DNA of 64,000 nucleotides from Paenibacillus hemerocallicola (GTDB lineage: Bacteria > Bacillota > Bacilli > Paenibacillales > NBRC-103111). The notes under the pieces are model-generated. The model saw only the letters and a program-made list of their open reading frames with translations. It was not told the DNA's origin and made no database searches. Both the position numbers and the translations under genes were made by a program. Position 1 is the first letter of the stretch. Every line of letters begins with the position of its first letter. Shown here piece by piece: positions 45,975 through 55,196 of the stretch. The stretch lies in NCBI RefSeq assembly GCF_006265175.1, contig NZ_VDCQ01000010.1, forward strand, positions 1 through 64,000, read 5' to 3'.

Positions 45975-46511
45975 CTATCGCAGCAGGCGTTTCTTCAACG
46001 ATTCGGCCAGTTCTCCGTCCAGCTTCGCCAGCTTGTCGTTTTGCGACGAGACGGGCTTGCCCGAGCTTGTCAGCAGCTTGCCGTAGCCCTCGTAAATATC
46101 CTTGAACGTTTGCGCGGCTTTCGCAAGCGTCTCCTTCTCCTCCGGCTTGAGGACGCGCTCACCGGCAATTTGCAGCCTCAGGACGTACTGTACGAGCGCT
46201 TCGATCGAATGCAGCGGGGTCAGCTCGTTCCCGCCGACGGCCAGCACAAGCCGTTCGTGGGTGTAGTTGGCCGAATAGGCCGAGACGCGCAGCGAATCGA
46301 GCTCCTTCGTGTCCTTCGCCTTGGCCGCTTCCGCCATCGAGCTGTTCAACAGCTCGATTTGGAACTGAGCGACCTGATACAGCAGCAGAGAAGCGTCGTA
46401 AGACTCGCTGTGCTGGCTCATATATCCGAATATCCGGTATATCGGCCAGACGATAAGCAACAGCAGCACGATCCATATTCCGAATTTTCTCCAACCGGCT
46501 CTTCGTCCCAT
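45975..46511 (-). CDS. Membrane-anchored protein of unknown function
   Basis: A 178-residue protein from the ATG at 46509-46511, which has GAAGGA eight bases upstream. An N-terminal helix (FGIWIVLLLLIVWPIYRIFG, about 10-29) anchors an external, mostly helical domain with many Lys/Glu heptads (LKPEEKETLAKAAQTFKDIY). It lies between speD and hemA, the position where B. subtilis has the unrelated-looking ysxD. No family recognised; a single-pass extracytoplasmic helical protein is all that can be said. Confidence 0.8.
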   Translation of the reverse strand: MGRRAGWRKFGIWIVLLLLIVWPIYRIFGYMSQHSESYDASLLLYQVAQFQIELLNSSMAEAAKAKDTKELDSLRVSAYSANYTHERLVLAVGGNELTPLHSIEALVQYVLRLQIAGERVLKPEEKETLAKAAQTFKDIYEGYGKLLTSSGKPVSSQNDKLAKLDGELAESLKKRLLR

Positions 46512-46544
46512 ACGCACCATCCTTCCCGTTCCATTGTATGGGAC

Positions 46545-46581
46545 GAACGTAAAACAAATGACCATGGTTTCCCATGGTCAT
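46545..46581 (-). terminator. Terminator of speD
   Basis: ATGACCATGG / CCATGGTCAT perfect ten-pair stem with a four-base loop, followed on the minus strand by TTTGTTTTA. Confidence 0.75.
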
Positions 46582-46635
46582 CGGTCCATTTGTATTAGAA
46601 AAGCTTTCTAGCCGGGCTTATTGCGTTTCTTGTCG

Positions 46636-47037
46636 TTATTTCACCAATACCGCTTGATTCATGATTGGCGTCTCAACCGTAAGCTCGCCAAGTCCGCGAA
46701 TCAATTTCTTCGCATAAGTGCGCTCGGGCTTCAATACCGAGACCAGGTAATCGATAGCCGCTTGAGGGTCTACCGTTTCCCCGCACGTGTAACAATCCAG
46801 GGCCGCGAATCCTTTCTCAGGATACGTGTGGATAGAGATGTGGCTCTCTGAAAGCAAAACCAACACGGTCGCTCCTTGAGGTTCGAATTGCTTCGCTTGC
46901 ACGGACAATACCGTTGCACCGCAAACTTCCGCCGCTTCTACCATTTGCGCCTGCAGCCATTCCGCATTGTTCAGCAGCTCAAAATCAGCACCCCAAGTAT
47001 CAACAGCAACGTGTCTTCCGAAAGTTGAATATTCCAT
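46636..47037 (-). CDS. speD: S-adenosylmethionine decarboxylase proenzyme
   Basis: A 133-residue proenzyme of the short bacterial class (MEYSTFGRHVAVDTWGADFE). The self-cleavage site is LLSESHISIHTYPEKG, where the Glu-Ser bond is cut and Ser becomes the pyruvoyl group. CGATVLSVQAKQFEPQGATV and DCYTCGETVDPQAA complete the active site. It makes decarboxylated SAM for spermidine synthesis. GGAAGGGGGAACC precedes the ATG. A long hairpin-forming leader lies upstream. Confidence 0.96.
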   Translation of the reverse strand: MEYSTFGRHVAVDTWGADFELLNNAEWLQAQMVEAAEVCGATVLSVQAKQFEPQGATVLVLLSESHISIHTYPEKGFAALDCYTCGETVDPQAAIDYLVSVLKPERTYAKKLIRGLGELTVETPIMNQAVLVK

Positions 47038-47084
47038 CTTCCGGTTCCCCCTTCCTAGGAATAAAATTGTTGGATTTCATCCGC

Positions 47085-47162
47085 TAGGACCTACGTCATT
47101 CACTTCTCGAGGGAATAATCTCTCGCAACATTACATGTCCTGAGTGAATCCTGGTTCCTATA
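47085..47162 (-). promoter_or_regulatory. Candidate structured 5' leader of speD
   Basis: Nested imperfect inverted repeats: AGGACC/GGTTCCT outermost, ATTCACT (47098-47104) / AGTGAAT (47143-47149) in the middle, CGAG/CTCG inside. This would form an elongated hairpin about 50 bases before the speD ribosome binding site. A regulatory role is inference. Confidence 0.4.
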
Positions 47163-47190
47163 TTGTTTTCAACGAGAATAAAAATAACAT

Positions 47191-47222
47191 CTATTGCCCA
47201 GAAATGCAATAGTTTTTTTTGT
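47191..47222 (+). terminator. Orphan plus-strand terminator-like hairpin
   Basis: CTATTGC / GCAATAG perfect stem, eight-base loop, then TTTTTTTT on the plus strand. No plus-strand gene ends here. Confidence 0.5.
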
Positions 47223-47355
47223 TAAGGAGCAAAAAGCGTCTATTTCTGCTTAAGTCCCGTAGTCACAGTATGTGCGAACGGGCGGTTATGTGCGCGGCGG
47301 AGCCCGCTTGAAAGCGATTTCCCAAGCTTTTTTCGCTACTCTTGTCCCCGTCGGC

Positions 47356-47844
47356 TTATTCTTGCCTCGACAAAGCGCTCTGATCGGATCCGCAGCGGAT
47401 GCAAAAGCGGTCGTCCGCCTCCAGCTCCGCATCGCATTTCACGCAGCGCAGACTCCCTTCCACTTCCAAGGCGGCGTTGATCGTCTCCGGCGCCGTTTCG
47501 AACCGCTTGCCGCAATCCGGGCAAAACCGCGCATTGTAGGGCACTACTTTGCCGCATGAGCAAGTTTTTTCCCGGTTCAACCGCTGCAGCTCCAGCTCGA
47601 GATTCCCGATCTCCCGCTCCATCTCTTCAATCTGCGCGGATAACCGGACAACCTCCGGACCCGATGCCGTAAAGTCTCCGTTTTTGTATGCCTCGTAGAC
47701 GGAAGCGCCGATTTGGCGCATCACGTTCCGTATTTGCTTGCGTTTGCCGGCGATTTGCGCGCTCGTCCGCGTCACCTCTACCGTTCGCTGCGCCTTGTCG
47801 GCCGCACGGGAAGCTCCTTCCCGCAGCAGGTCCAGCCATTTCAT
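47356..47844 (-). CDS. Coiled-coil protein with two C-terminal zinc ribbons
   Basis: A 162-residue protein from the ATG at 47842-47844 (MKWLDLLREGASRAADKAQR). Helical N-terminal 100 residues (EIGNLELELQRLNRE is heptad-like) are followed by two zinc-ribbon knuckles CSCGKVVPYNARFCPDCG and CVKCDAELEADDRFCIRCG. The pattern resembles Firmicutes zinc-ribbon proteins of unknown role that may bind nucleic acid or other proteins. It stands alone between speD and the repeat element at 48061. Confidence 0.85.
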   Translation of the reverse strand: MKWLDLLREGASRAADKAQRTVEVTRTSAQIAGKRKQIRNVMRQIGASVYEAYKNGDFTASGPEVVRLSAQIEEMEREIGNLELELQRLNREKTCSCGKVVPYNARFCPDCGKRFETAPETINAALEVEGSLRCVKCDAELEADDRFCIRCGSDQSALSRQE

Positions 47845-48060
47845 CTCCAGTCCCCCCTGTATTAGCTTAGCATGCATCGTTACAGGAAACACAACGGAAC
47901 TTCATTTTTTGACTTTCTTATATTATACGGGATAGCGGCCGCAGGCTACAAACACGGGTTTGGACTTTATTTACAACCGTTCCCCTTATCGAATCGGCAT
48001 CGAAAATGACGGTTGCGGCCCGCATCCCCGGTCGCTGACGGCTGTCCGATCAAGCAAAAC
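47845..48060. other. Intergenic region upstream of the zinc-ribbon gene
   Basis: AT-rich from 47880 to 47940, likely holding the zinc-ribbon promoter; nothing else is supported. Confidence 0.4.
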
Positions 48061-48276
48061 GGAACAAAAAGTTCCGCTATTCCGTCGGGGAGCCGCTAAA
48101 ATGTGCGTAGAGGAACAATGATTTCCTTTATTGGCCGAATGCAGGCCGTTTGAGAGCCGTTTTACTTGAATAGAGGAATTAAACGTTCCGTTTGCGCTGT
48201 TCACCCGCCCTTCGCGGGAAATAGGGGAACTAATCGTTCCCTTCACAAAAAATAAAGGAAATACTTGTTCCGCTCA
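48061..48276 (+). repeat. Interspersed phased-hairpin repeat, copy E
   Basis: Five modules: GGAACAAAAAGTTCC, GGAACAATGATTTCC, GGAATTAAACGTTCC, GGAACTAATCGTTCC, GGAAATACTTGTTCC, at 48061, 48112, 48175, 48226 and 48257 (spacing 51, 63, 51, 31). Four of the five are preceded by AATAGAG, GTAGAG or a one-base variant (AATAGGG, AATAAAG). An additional GCGGGAA..TTCGCGGG-like hairpin lies near 48210. Confidence 0.85.
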
Positions 48277-48376
48277 GCCGCGAAGAAAGCCTTCCAAGCC
48301 GCATTCACGGCTTTCCTATGGCGGGAACCCCTTTCGGGCACCGACGCAGGGAATCGGGCTTAGCTGGGCGCACATA

Positions 48377-48404
48377 CAAAAAAAAGAGCCTTTCGGCTCC
48401 TTTG
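48377..48404 (-). terminator. Terminator of the gene at 48423
   Basis: Minus strand GAGCC-GAAA-GGCTC stem followed by eight T residues. Confidence 0.9.
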
Positions 48405-48422
48405 TTTTCTAAGTTATAACGT

Positions 48423-49010
48423 CTAAGCTTCCAATTCGAACAGTTTATGCGCAAGCCGCGCCAACTGTTCATCCACGTTCCGTTGACCGACCAAGCTATC
48501 CGAACGGTTACGTTCGTCAAGCAGCTCGTCGATCCGGGAATATACTTGGGAAATTTGCTGTTCCACATGCTGCTTCCGATACAACCGTTCAAATTGTCCA
48601 ACTGTGTCTTTGTATTCGTAAACGAGCTTATGCTTACCGGATACGATCTCGGATATTTGTACGACTGAGCCTCGTTTGTACACGTACTTCATCGTGAAGG
48701 CCGGGTATATCCGGTTCACGATGGCATCGCCCTTAAACTGCGATACCGCCTTGCGGATCAAATTTGCGAGCAAAGGATCGCTTACTCTGCACGAGCCTTC
48801 GCATACGTAGCGGCCCCGGCTTCGTTCAAACGTCAATACGACTTCTTCGCCGGAATCGTCCCGCAGCACGATCTCCCGGTTGCCATTGTCTGTCACCTTC
48901 GCTTCGAGAAACACATCTTCACCGTCAAATAGCTGGATAAACTGGATCATTTCGGCTTCCGTTAAAGTCAAGCAGGTTTTGACATATTCCGTCGCTAACC
49001 GCTGAGCCAT
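48423..49010 (-). CDS. Conserved-looking protein of unknown function
   Basis: A 195-residue soluble protein from the ATG at 49008-49010 (MAQRLATEYVKTCLTLTEAE), with GAGGGA before it. The N-terminal two thirds look beta-rich (VFLEAKVTDNGNREIVLRDD, GRYVCEGSCRVSDPLLANLI) and the C-terminus is a charged helix (RIDELLDERNRSDSLVGQRN). No domain recognised and no membrane segment. It lies upstream of speD and downstream of ysxC with its own terminator, so it is probably expressed alone. Confidence 0.8.
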   Translation of the reverse strand: MAQRLATEYVKTCLTLTEAEMIQFIQLFDGEDVFLEAKVTDNGNREIVLRDDSGEEVVLTFERSRGRYVCEGSCRVSDPLLANLIRKAVSQFKGDAIVNRIYPAFTMKYVYKRGSVVQISEIVSGKHKLVYEYKDTVGQFERLYRKQHVEQQISQVYSRIDELLDERNRSDSLVGQRNVDEQLARLAHKLFELEA

Positions 49011-49279
49011 AAAAATCCCTCGATTCTCTTTTTTAAACCCGGAATCCATCCTATTCCTCATGTTCGTCCCGATGGATTCATCTGTCTTACCTTAATTTAT
49101 TATACTATATCCCCGACCATTATTCCTGCATTTTTTTCGCTGAAAACAAGCAAAATTCAGAAAAATCGGCAACAATACGCAATCCTCTCGAAAAGTTGTC
49201 TCGATCTCTCCGTATCGCTCCCCAACTTCCCGCAATCGCGCATGCATATCAACATTTTTTTGTATCCGCTTATTCTTTT

Positions 49280-49310
49280 GCAGACAAAGAAACGGACTTG
49301 CTCAGTCCGC
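49280..49310 (-). terminator. Terminator of lon-ysxC, overlapping the ysxC stop
   Basis: Minus strand CGGACT / AGTCCG stem followed by TTTCTTTG; the stem's first bases are the last codons of ysxC. Confidence 0.75.
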
Positions 49311-49916
49311 TTCGCCCTCTCCGTTCTGCCGCTGCCCGGTACGTTCCAGAATCAGGCCCCAGAGCTCGTCTCGACCCAATCCCGTCTCCGAGGAGAACAG
49401 GACCACCGAATCGGTGCCGCGAACGAGCAGCGTTTCCTTTACCTGCTTTATATGCTTCTGCCACCGGCTGCGCGGTATTTTGTCCGCTTTCGTGGCCACG
49501 ACGCAGATCGGAATTTCGTAATGGGTCAGCCAATCGTACATCGCCGCATCGTCCCGCGTAGGCGGGTGCCTTACATCGACCAGCATGATGACCATGCGGA
49601 GCCGGTCCCGCTTCAGCAAATACGATTCGATGAACTTGCCCCATTCCTCCCTTTGCTTCTTCGACACCTTTGCATAGCCGTAGCCGGGCAAATCGACGAA
49701 ATACAGCTCCCCATTGATTCTATAAAAATTCAGCGTCTGCGTTTTACCCGGACTCGAGCTTGTTCGGGCCAAGTTTTTGCGTTGGATCATCTTGTTGATA
49801 AGCGACGATTTCCCTACGTTCGAACGGCCGGCCAAAGCGACTTCCGGCAGCCCGTCCTCAGGATACTGGTCCGGCCCGACCGCGCTTATAATAAACTCCG
49901 CCTGAGTTACATTCAT
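49302..49916 (-). CDS. ysxC: Ribosome biogenesis GTPase YsxC (EngB)
   Basis: A 204-residue TrmE-Era-EngA-EngB GTPase for late 50S assembly. G1 is [16 protein letters not shown] (about 28), G2 region [13 protein letters not shown]3 [13 protein letters not shown] (about 72), G4 [12 protein letters not shown] (about 140) and G5 [12 protein letters not shown] (about 172). Nineteen bases after lon on the same strand; same order as B. subtilis. Confidence 0.97.
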   Translation of the reverse strand: MNVTQAEFIISAVGPDQYPEDGLPEVALAGRSNVGKSSLINKMIQRKNLARTSSSPGKTQTLNFYRINGELYFVDLPGYGYAKVSKKQREEWGKFIESYLLKRDRLRMVIMLVDVRHPPTRDDAAMYDWLTHYEIPICVVATKADKIPRSRWQKHIKQVKETLLVRGTDSVVLFSSETGLGRDELWGLILERTGQRQNGEGEAD

Positions 49917-49935
49917 CTGGCTTCCCCCTCTCCCA

Positions 49936-52272
49936 TCACCCGATCGAAACCGGCCGCACTAACGCATGCTCCAGTACTTGATCCATATGATGGACCGGAA
50001 TAAATGTCAGCTCCTGGCGGACCGTCTCCGGAATTTCCTGCAAATCTTTCTCGTTGTCTTTGGGCAGCAAAATCGTTTTGACGCCGGCCCGGTGCGCCGC
50101 CAACGATTTTTCCTTGAGTCCCCCGATCGGAAGCACGCGGCCCCGCAGCGTAATTTCCCCGGTCATGGCCACCGATTTGGAGACAGGAATATTGGTCAAC
50201 GCGGATATGAGAGCCGTTGCCATCGTAATCCCCGCGGAAGGTCCGTCTTTCGGAATCGCGCCTTCCGGTATATGGATATGAATGTCGTTTTTCTCGTGAA
50301 AATCGGGGGCGATGCCCAGCTGCCCGGCTTTGGAACGCGTATAGCTGAATGCGGCTTGGGCCGACTCCTTCATGACGTCGCCCAATTTCCCGGTAAGCGT
50401 CAGCTTGCCGTTCCCCGGCATAACGGTAACCTCGATAACCAGCGTATCGCCGCCGACTTCAGTCCAGGCAAGACCGGTGACAGCTCCGATCTGATCCTCC
50501 TGATCGGCCAGACTGATCCTGAATTTGGACGGGCCGAGATAGTCCTTCAGGTTGTCGGTCGTAATCGTGACGGACTGCTGATCGCCTGAAACGATCACCT
50601 TGGCCGATTTGCGGCAAATTGTCGCGATCTGCTGCTCCAGATTGCGGACCCCCGCCTCCCGCGTATATTCCCGGACCACTTTCATCAGAGTCGCTTCGTC
50701 GGTCTGCAGCTGCTCTTCCGTCAGGCCGTGGTCTTTGACCTGCTTGGGCAGCAAGTAACGGATGGCGATTTGCAGCTTCTCGATTTCCGTATAGCCGGGA
50801 ATGTACAGCATTTCCATCCGGTCCAGCAACGGCCGGGGAATATTATGAACGGCATTCGCGGTCGTGACGAACATGACGTTCGATAAATCAAAAGGCACTT
50901 CGATATAATGATCGCTAAAAGTTCCGTTTTGTTCGGGGTCCAGCACTTCCAGCAAGGCGGACGCCGGATCTCCGCGGAAGTCCATCGCCATTTTGTCGAT
51001 TTCGTCGAGCAGCATGACCGGATTGTTGCTGCCGGCGTTTTTCAAGCCTTGAATGATCCTTCCCGGCATCGCACCGACATACGTGCGCCGATGACCGCGA
51101 ATTTCCGCCTCGTCACGGACGCCGCCGAGCGAAATCCTGATAAATTTGCGGTTCAAGGAACGGGCGATCGAGCGGGCGATCGACGTCTTGCCGACACCCG
51201 GAGGACCGACGAGGCATAGGATAGGTCCCTTCATCTTCTGGACAAGCCTCTGGACGGCCAAATATTCCAGTACCCGCTCCTTCGGCTTCTCCAAGCCGTA
51301 GTGGTCGTCGTTCAGCACGTCTTCCGCTTTTTTGAGATCCAAGTCGTCATCGGTCCGCTTCGACCAAGGCAATGCGAGCAGCCAGTCTACATAGTTGCGG
51401 ATGACCGCCCCTTCGGCGGACGTGGCCGGCATTTTCTCCAGACGGTCGATTTCCTTCTCGATTTTCTCCCGCACCTTATCCGGAACTCCCGCTTCCTCGA
51501 GCTGGGAACGAAGCTCCTCCGCCTCGCCGGCGCGTCCTTCCTTATCGCCGAGCTCCTTCTGGATCGCCTTCATTTGCTCGCGAAGGTAGTATTCCTTCTG
51601 CGTTTTCTCCATCTGCTTTTTGACGCGCTGGTTGATTTTCCGTTCCAGCTCCAGCACTTCGCGTTCGTTGTTCAAAAAGCCGAGCAGCTTTTCCAGCCGC
51701 TGCCGAACTTCGACCGTTTCGAGTATTTCCTGCTTGTCTTTGATTTTGAGCGACAAATGACTCGTTATGACGTCTGCCAGCCGACCCGGCTCTTCGATGT
51801 CGGATACGGCGGAGAGCGTCTCCGGCGTTACCTTTTTCGACAAGTTGATGTAATGCTCGAATTGACTCAGCACCGTACGCATTAGTGCGTCGATCTCCGA
51901 GTCGGTCGTCACTTGTTCGGCAAGCTCCTTGACCGTCACCTCGTAGTAATCGGCATTCGCTACATACTCCACGATCTCGCCCCGCATGACGCCTTCCACG
52001 AGCACGCGGATCGTTCCATTAGGAAGCTTGAGCATTTGCTTGACTTTGGTAATCGTTCCGACCTGGTAAATATCGTCCTTCTGCGGTTCCTCAATATTAA
52101 TCTCCGACTGCGAGCAGAGGAGAATCATTTCATCGTCCACCATCGCCTGTTCCAGTGCTTTGACCGATTTTTCCCGGCCAACGTCCAGATGCAGCACCAT
52201 GCTAGGGTAAACAAGCAGCCCCCGCAACGGAAGAAGCGGCAATCGGCGCATCTTCGGCTTATTCGGACCCAT
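49936..52272 (-). CDS. lon: ATP-dependent protease Lon (LonA)
   Basis: A 778-residue AAA+ protease. The N-terminal substrate domain spans about 1-200 ([20 protein letters not shown]), followed by a coiled coil. Walker A is [18 protein letters not shown] (about 355), Walker [15 protein letters not shown] (about 420), and the catalytic serine is in [15 protein letters not shown] (about 681) with its lysine near 724. AGGAGGTGCAGG precedes the ATG. A TATAAT-like -10 occurs at 52341-52346 but with no clear -35; I see no obvious CtsR box. Confidence 0.97.
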   Translation of the reverse strand: MGPNKPKMRRLPLLPLRGLLVYPSMVLHLDVGREKSVKALEQAMVDDEMILLCSQSEINIEEPQKDDIYQVGTITKVKQMLKLPNGTIRVLVEGVMRGEIVEYVANADYYEVTVKELAEQVTTDSEIDALMRTVLSQFEHYINLSKKVTPETLSAVSDIEEPGRLADVITSHLSLKIKDKQEILETVEVRQRLEKLLGFLNNEREVLELERKINQRVKKQMEKTQKEYYLREQMKAIQKELGDKEGRAGEAEELRSQLEEAGVPDKVREKIEKEIDRLEKMPATSAEGAVIRNYVDWLLALPWSKRTDDDLDLKKAEDVLNDDHYGLEKPKERVLEYLAVQRLVQKMKGPILCLVGPPGVGKTSIARSIARSLNRKFIRISLGGVRDEAEIRGHRRTYVGAMPGRIIQGLKNAGSNNPVMLLDEIDKMAMDFRGDPASALLEVLDPEQNGTFSDHYIEVPFDLSNVMFVTTANAVHNIPRPLLDRMEMLYIPGYTEIEKLQIAIRYLLPKQVKDHGLTEEQLQTDEATLMKVVREYTREAGVRNLEQQIATICRKSAKVIVSGDQQSVTITTDNLKDYLGPSKFRISLADQEDQIGAVTGLAWTEVGGDTLVIEVTVMPGNGKLTLTGKLGDVMKESAQAAFSYTRSKAGQLGIAPDFHEKNDIHIHIPEGAIPKDGPSAGITMATALISALTNIPVSKSVAMTGEITLRGRVLPIGGLKEKSLAAHRAGVKTILLPKDNEKDLQEIPETVRQELTFIPVHHMDQVLEHALVRPVSIG

Positions 52273-52424
52273 GCTCCTGCACCTCCTGAAAGCTTAATCG
52301 TAAGCATGTTATGTTGCTTTCTCTAAGAACGGTCCCCAAATTATAGTGGGCTGTCTTGACATGTTCCATTCGTTATTGGGGGGATTCCCCAACATTTTAT
52401 CAAAAGTGCGGTTAAAACACCAAT

Positions 52425-52471
52425 TTGCCGCACCCCGTTCGGCGTTTTAGGCGAAAAGCGGGGTACGGCAA
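52425..52471 (-). terminator. Hairpin between lonB and lon
   Basis: TTGCCG-CA-CCCCG / CGGGG-TA-CGGCAA, eleven paired bases and a 21-base loop; on the minus strand it is followed by ATTGGTGTTTTAA, so it may terminate lonB. Confidence 0.45.
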
Positions 52472-52547
52472 ACGATTGGGACCGTCTATTGCATGGCGAA
52501 ACATTCAACTTTTTCAGACCTCTTGCTCCCGGTTCCTCTTTTTCCGG

Positions 52548-52604
52548 ACCCCACCAAAAGTAATTGGAGTAAACCTCGCAGGTCTACTTCACTTTTTGGG
52601 GAGT
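52548..52604. repeat. Long imperfect hairpin directly after lonB
   Basis: ACCCCACCAAAAGT...GGAGTAAACCT and AGGTCTACTTC...ACTTTTTGGGGAGT form a stem of about 25 pairs around a 3-base GCG loop. No T tract follows on either strand. Confidence 0.55.
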
Positions 52605-52606
52605 TC

Positions 52607-54313
52607 TCAACGCGGCTCGCGCGCCTGCAAGTATGGCAGCGGCGATGCGACCAAAACGTCCGCTCCGTTCGCCACGTTGTTGAAGGAAAGCTCACCGCTA
52701 CCGATTCCCAGAGCGTGATGCAGCACTTCTTCCACAGTTTCGACCGGAATGACTTGCAAACCGTTTAAGCCCCCGAATATTTCCTGCCAGTTTTCCTTCG
52801 GTATAATGACTTTCGTCGCTCCCGCCTGAAAAGCCGCCTCCACCTTGGCGACGACGCCGCCTACCGGCTTCACTTTGCCGTGAATGCTAACTTCCCCGGT
52901 CATCGCCACCGTATTATCCACCGGAATTTGCCGGATGGCCGATGCGATCGCCGTTGCCATCGATACCCCTGCGGACGGTCCGTCGATCGGAATGCCGCCG
53001 GGAAAATTGATATGCAGGTCGTAATCGTAAGGGCTCATGCCCAAGCGGCGCAGAACGGTCAGCACGTTCTCGATCGAGCCGCGCGCCATGCTTTTGCGCC
53101 GAAGCGTCTTGGAGCCGCCGCCCATTTCCTCTTCATCGACGACGCCCGTTATCGTAAACGTTCCGGTGCGCGGTGCAGAGGCCGGGATGCACGTTACTTC
53201 GATTTCCAGCAAAGTCCCCATATTCGGTCCGTATACGGCCAATCCGTTGACGAATCCGATCTGCGGCAGGGCGGGTACCTTCTTCTCCGGACGCGGCGTC
53301 AGCTGGCTGCTGTTCACGACCCATTCGACGTCGGCCGCGGTCAGCTCGCTGCGCTGCTCGGTCATGGCCATCCCGGCGGCAAGCTGGATGATGTTGACCG
53401 CTTCCCGCCCGTTTGTCGCATATTTTTGCACAACCTCGATAGCCCCCGGCGTTTCCTTCAAGCCGATTTTCGTTATGGCGTTGCGGGCGATCTGGGCAAT
53501 TTCGTCGGGGAGCAGCGGGCGGAAAAAAATTTCCATGCAGCGCGATCGGATCGCCGGCGGTATTTCTTGCGCCGTCCGCGTCGTCGCCCCGACGAGCCGG
53601 AAGTCGGCGGGCAGACCGTTCTGGAAAATATCGTGAATGTAATTCGGAATGTTCGTATCCTCCGAATTGTAATAGGCGCTTTCCAGAAATACTTTGCGAT
53701 CTTCAAGCACTTTTAATAATTTATTCATTTGAATCGGATGCAATTCACCGATCTCGTCGATAAACAGCATTCCTCCGTGCGCCTTCGTCACGGCGCCGGC
53801 TTTAGGCTGCGGTATACCGGCCACTCCCATCGCTCCCGCACCCTGGTAGATCGGGTCGTGAACGGAACCGATGAGCGGATCCGCGATGCCCCTTTCATCA
53901 AAGCGTGCGGTCGTAGCATCCAGCTCTACAAATTTGGCGTCAAACCGGAACGGCGATGCCGAGTTTTTCTTCGCTTCCTCGAGTACGACACGCGCTGCGG
54001 CGGTTTTACCGACACCGGGAGGGCCGTATATAATCACATGCTGGGGATTCGGGCCGCACAGAGCCGCCTTCAGCGTCCGCAGCCCTTCTTTCTGACCGAT
54101 AATGTCCCCCATCGTTGTCGGACGCGTCTTCTCCGCAAGCGGCTTCGTGAGCGAGATGGAACGCAGCTTCCGCAGCTTATCCATTTCTTTGCGGGATTCG
54201 CGATCCACCGCGGTCCGGTTCGTTTGCTGATTGCGCAGCAAGTTCCAAAAATATAACCCGATCACGATGGCAAAGAACACCTGGATGATCATGAGGATAA
54301 TGCTTAAACTCAT
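52607..54313 (-). CDS. lonB: ATP-dependent protease LonB (membrane-anchored, sporulation type)
   Basis: A 568-residue AAA+ protease lacking the large N-terminal domain of LonA. It has an N-terminal membrane helix (LSIILMIIQVFFAIVIGLYF), Walker A in [19 protein letters not shown] (about 96), Walker B in GGMLFIDEIGELHPIQM (about 180) and the catalytic serine in PIDGPSAGVSMATAIA (about 455). In B. subtilis LonB is made in the forespore under sigma-F and sits next to lonA, as here. Ends with a longer C-terminus than usual (about 15 residues). Confidence 0.95.
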   Translation of the reverse strand: MSLSIILMIIQVFFAIVIGLYFWNLLRNQQTNRTAVDRESRKEMDKLRKLRSISLTKPLAEKTRPTTMGDIIGQKEGLRTLKAALCGPNPQHVIIYGPPGVGKTAAARVVLEEAKKNSASPFRFDAKFVELDATTARFDERGIADPLIGSVHDPIYQGAGAMGVAGIPQPKAGAVTKAHGGMLFIDEIGELHPIQMNKLLKVLEDRKVFLESAYYNSEDTNIPNYIHDIFQNGLPADFRLVGATTRTAQEIPPAIRSRCMEIFFRPLLPDEIAQIARNAITKIGLKETPGAIEVVQKYATNGREAVNIIQLAAGMAMTEQRSELTAADVEWVVNSSQLTPRPEKKVPALPQIGFVNGLAVYGPNMGTLLEIEVTCIPASAPRTGTFTITGVVDEEEMGGGSKTLRRKSMARGSIENVLTVLRRLGMSPYDYDLHINFPGGIPIDGPSAGVSMATAIASAIRQIPVDNTVAMTGEVSIHGKVKPVGGVVAKVEAAFQAGATKVIIPKENWQEIFGGLNGLQVIPVETVEEVLHHALGIGSGELSFNNVANGADVLVASPLPYLQAREPR

Positions 54314-54503
54314 TCGATATCCCTCCTGACTGCTTTACTATCACATACATGGTAGTATTACCCTGCGTCAGAAACGTTAATCGGCGAATGAGAAGAAAAT
54401 GTTTAAGCCAACCTATCTGCATCCACCAAAAGTGACGATGTGGCTTCGAAGCGCATTCCGACCATACATAGTCAAGATATCCGGATAGGAGGGAAGCACG
54501 ACG

Positions 54504-55196
54504 ATGATACGCCGCAAAATTACAATGGTTTGGTTAGCCTGCCTTTCTTTGTCGCTCTTGCTGATGTCCAGCGGTACGGCCTACGCGGATCCGGCACCGT
54601 CCGTTTCTACAGTGGACGTGCTTATAGATGTCGGCCATGGCGGAATTGACGGTGGAACGTCTCACGGGGATTTGCTGGAGAAGCATTTGAATTTGATCGT
54701 CGGCAAAAAGCTGTACGATAAACTGCGTGAAATGAACATACGCGTCGCCTTGAACCGAACCCGAGACTTCGCTCCAAGCGACGATAACGATTGGCACCGG
54801 ACCCGTTCCCGCCATCTGCGCGACTTATCCCAACGGAAGCTGGTTATCGATGCGCTTAAACCGAAGCTTACGATCAGCCTGCATACGAACTGGTCCAAAA
54901 ATTCGTCCGCAAGCGGTCCGGGTGTACTGTATCAATCCAATCAGTCGAGCTACGTCGCCGCCCACCTGTTTTCGAATCGGCTAAACGCCGTTTACGGCAC
55001 GTCGTCCGCTCCCTATCTCGGAAAAACGTTTTATTTGCTGAAGCATTCCAAGACACCCGCGATTATTGTGGAAATGGGCTACATCAGCAGTGCGTACGAC
55101 CGCAAAATGCTGACTGAATCGGCCGGACAAAATAAAATAACGGAGGCTCTCGCCTCCGCCGTTCTCGATTATTTGTTTTTTGCTCATCCGGACTAA
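54504..55196 (+). CDS. Secreted N-acetylmuramoyl-L-alanine amidase (Amidase_3, CwlD-like size)
   Basis: A 230-residue exported protein: signal peptide 1-28 (MVWLACLSLSLLLMSSGTAY-type core), then one Amidase_3 domain with VLIDVGHGGIDGGT (His about 44), GDLLEKHLNLIVG (Glu), KLTISLHTNWSKN (His about 130) and AIIVEMGYISSA (catalytic Glu about 196). There is no wall-binding domain. Size and the single domain resemble CwlD, which makes muramic lactam in the spore cortex, but general autolysins look similar. It is the only plus-strand gene in this block, with GGAGGGAAGCACG before the ATG. Confidence 0.9.
   Translation: MIRRKITMVWLACLSLSLLLMSSGTAYADPAPSVSTVDVLIDVGHGGIDGGTSHGDLLEKHLNLIVGKKLYDKLREMNIRVALNRTRDFAPSDDNDWHRTRSRHLRDLSQRKLVIDALKPKLTISLHTNWSKNSSASGPGVLYQSNQSSYVAAHLFSNRLNAVYGTSSAPYLGKTFYLLKHSKTPAIIVEMGYISSAYDRKMLTESAGQNKITEALASAVLDYLFFAHPD

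Larger units (their letters stand above)
47038..47355. other. Long non-coding leader region upstream of speD
   Basis: About 320 bases without a convincing gene. It holds the two structured elements listed at 47085-47162 and 47191-47222; no consensus promoter pair is clear to me. Confidence 0.5.
52273..52606. other. lonB-lon intergenic region
   Basis: 334 bases with two large hairpins (52425-52471 and 52548-52604) and AT-rich promoter-like DNA nearer lon (for example TTGGTG, 18-base spacer, TAAAAT on the minus strand, about 52395-52424). No gene is supported. Confidence 0.5.
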
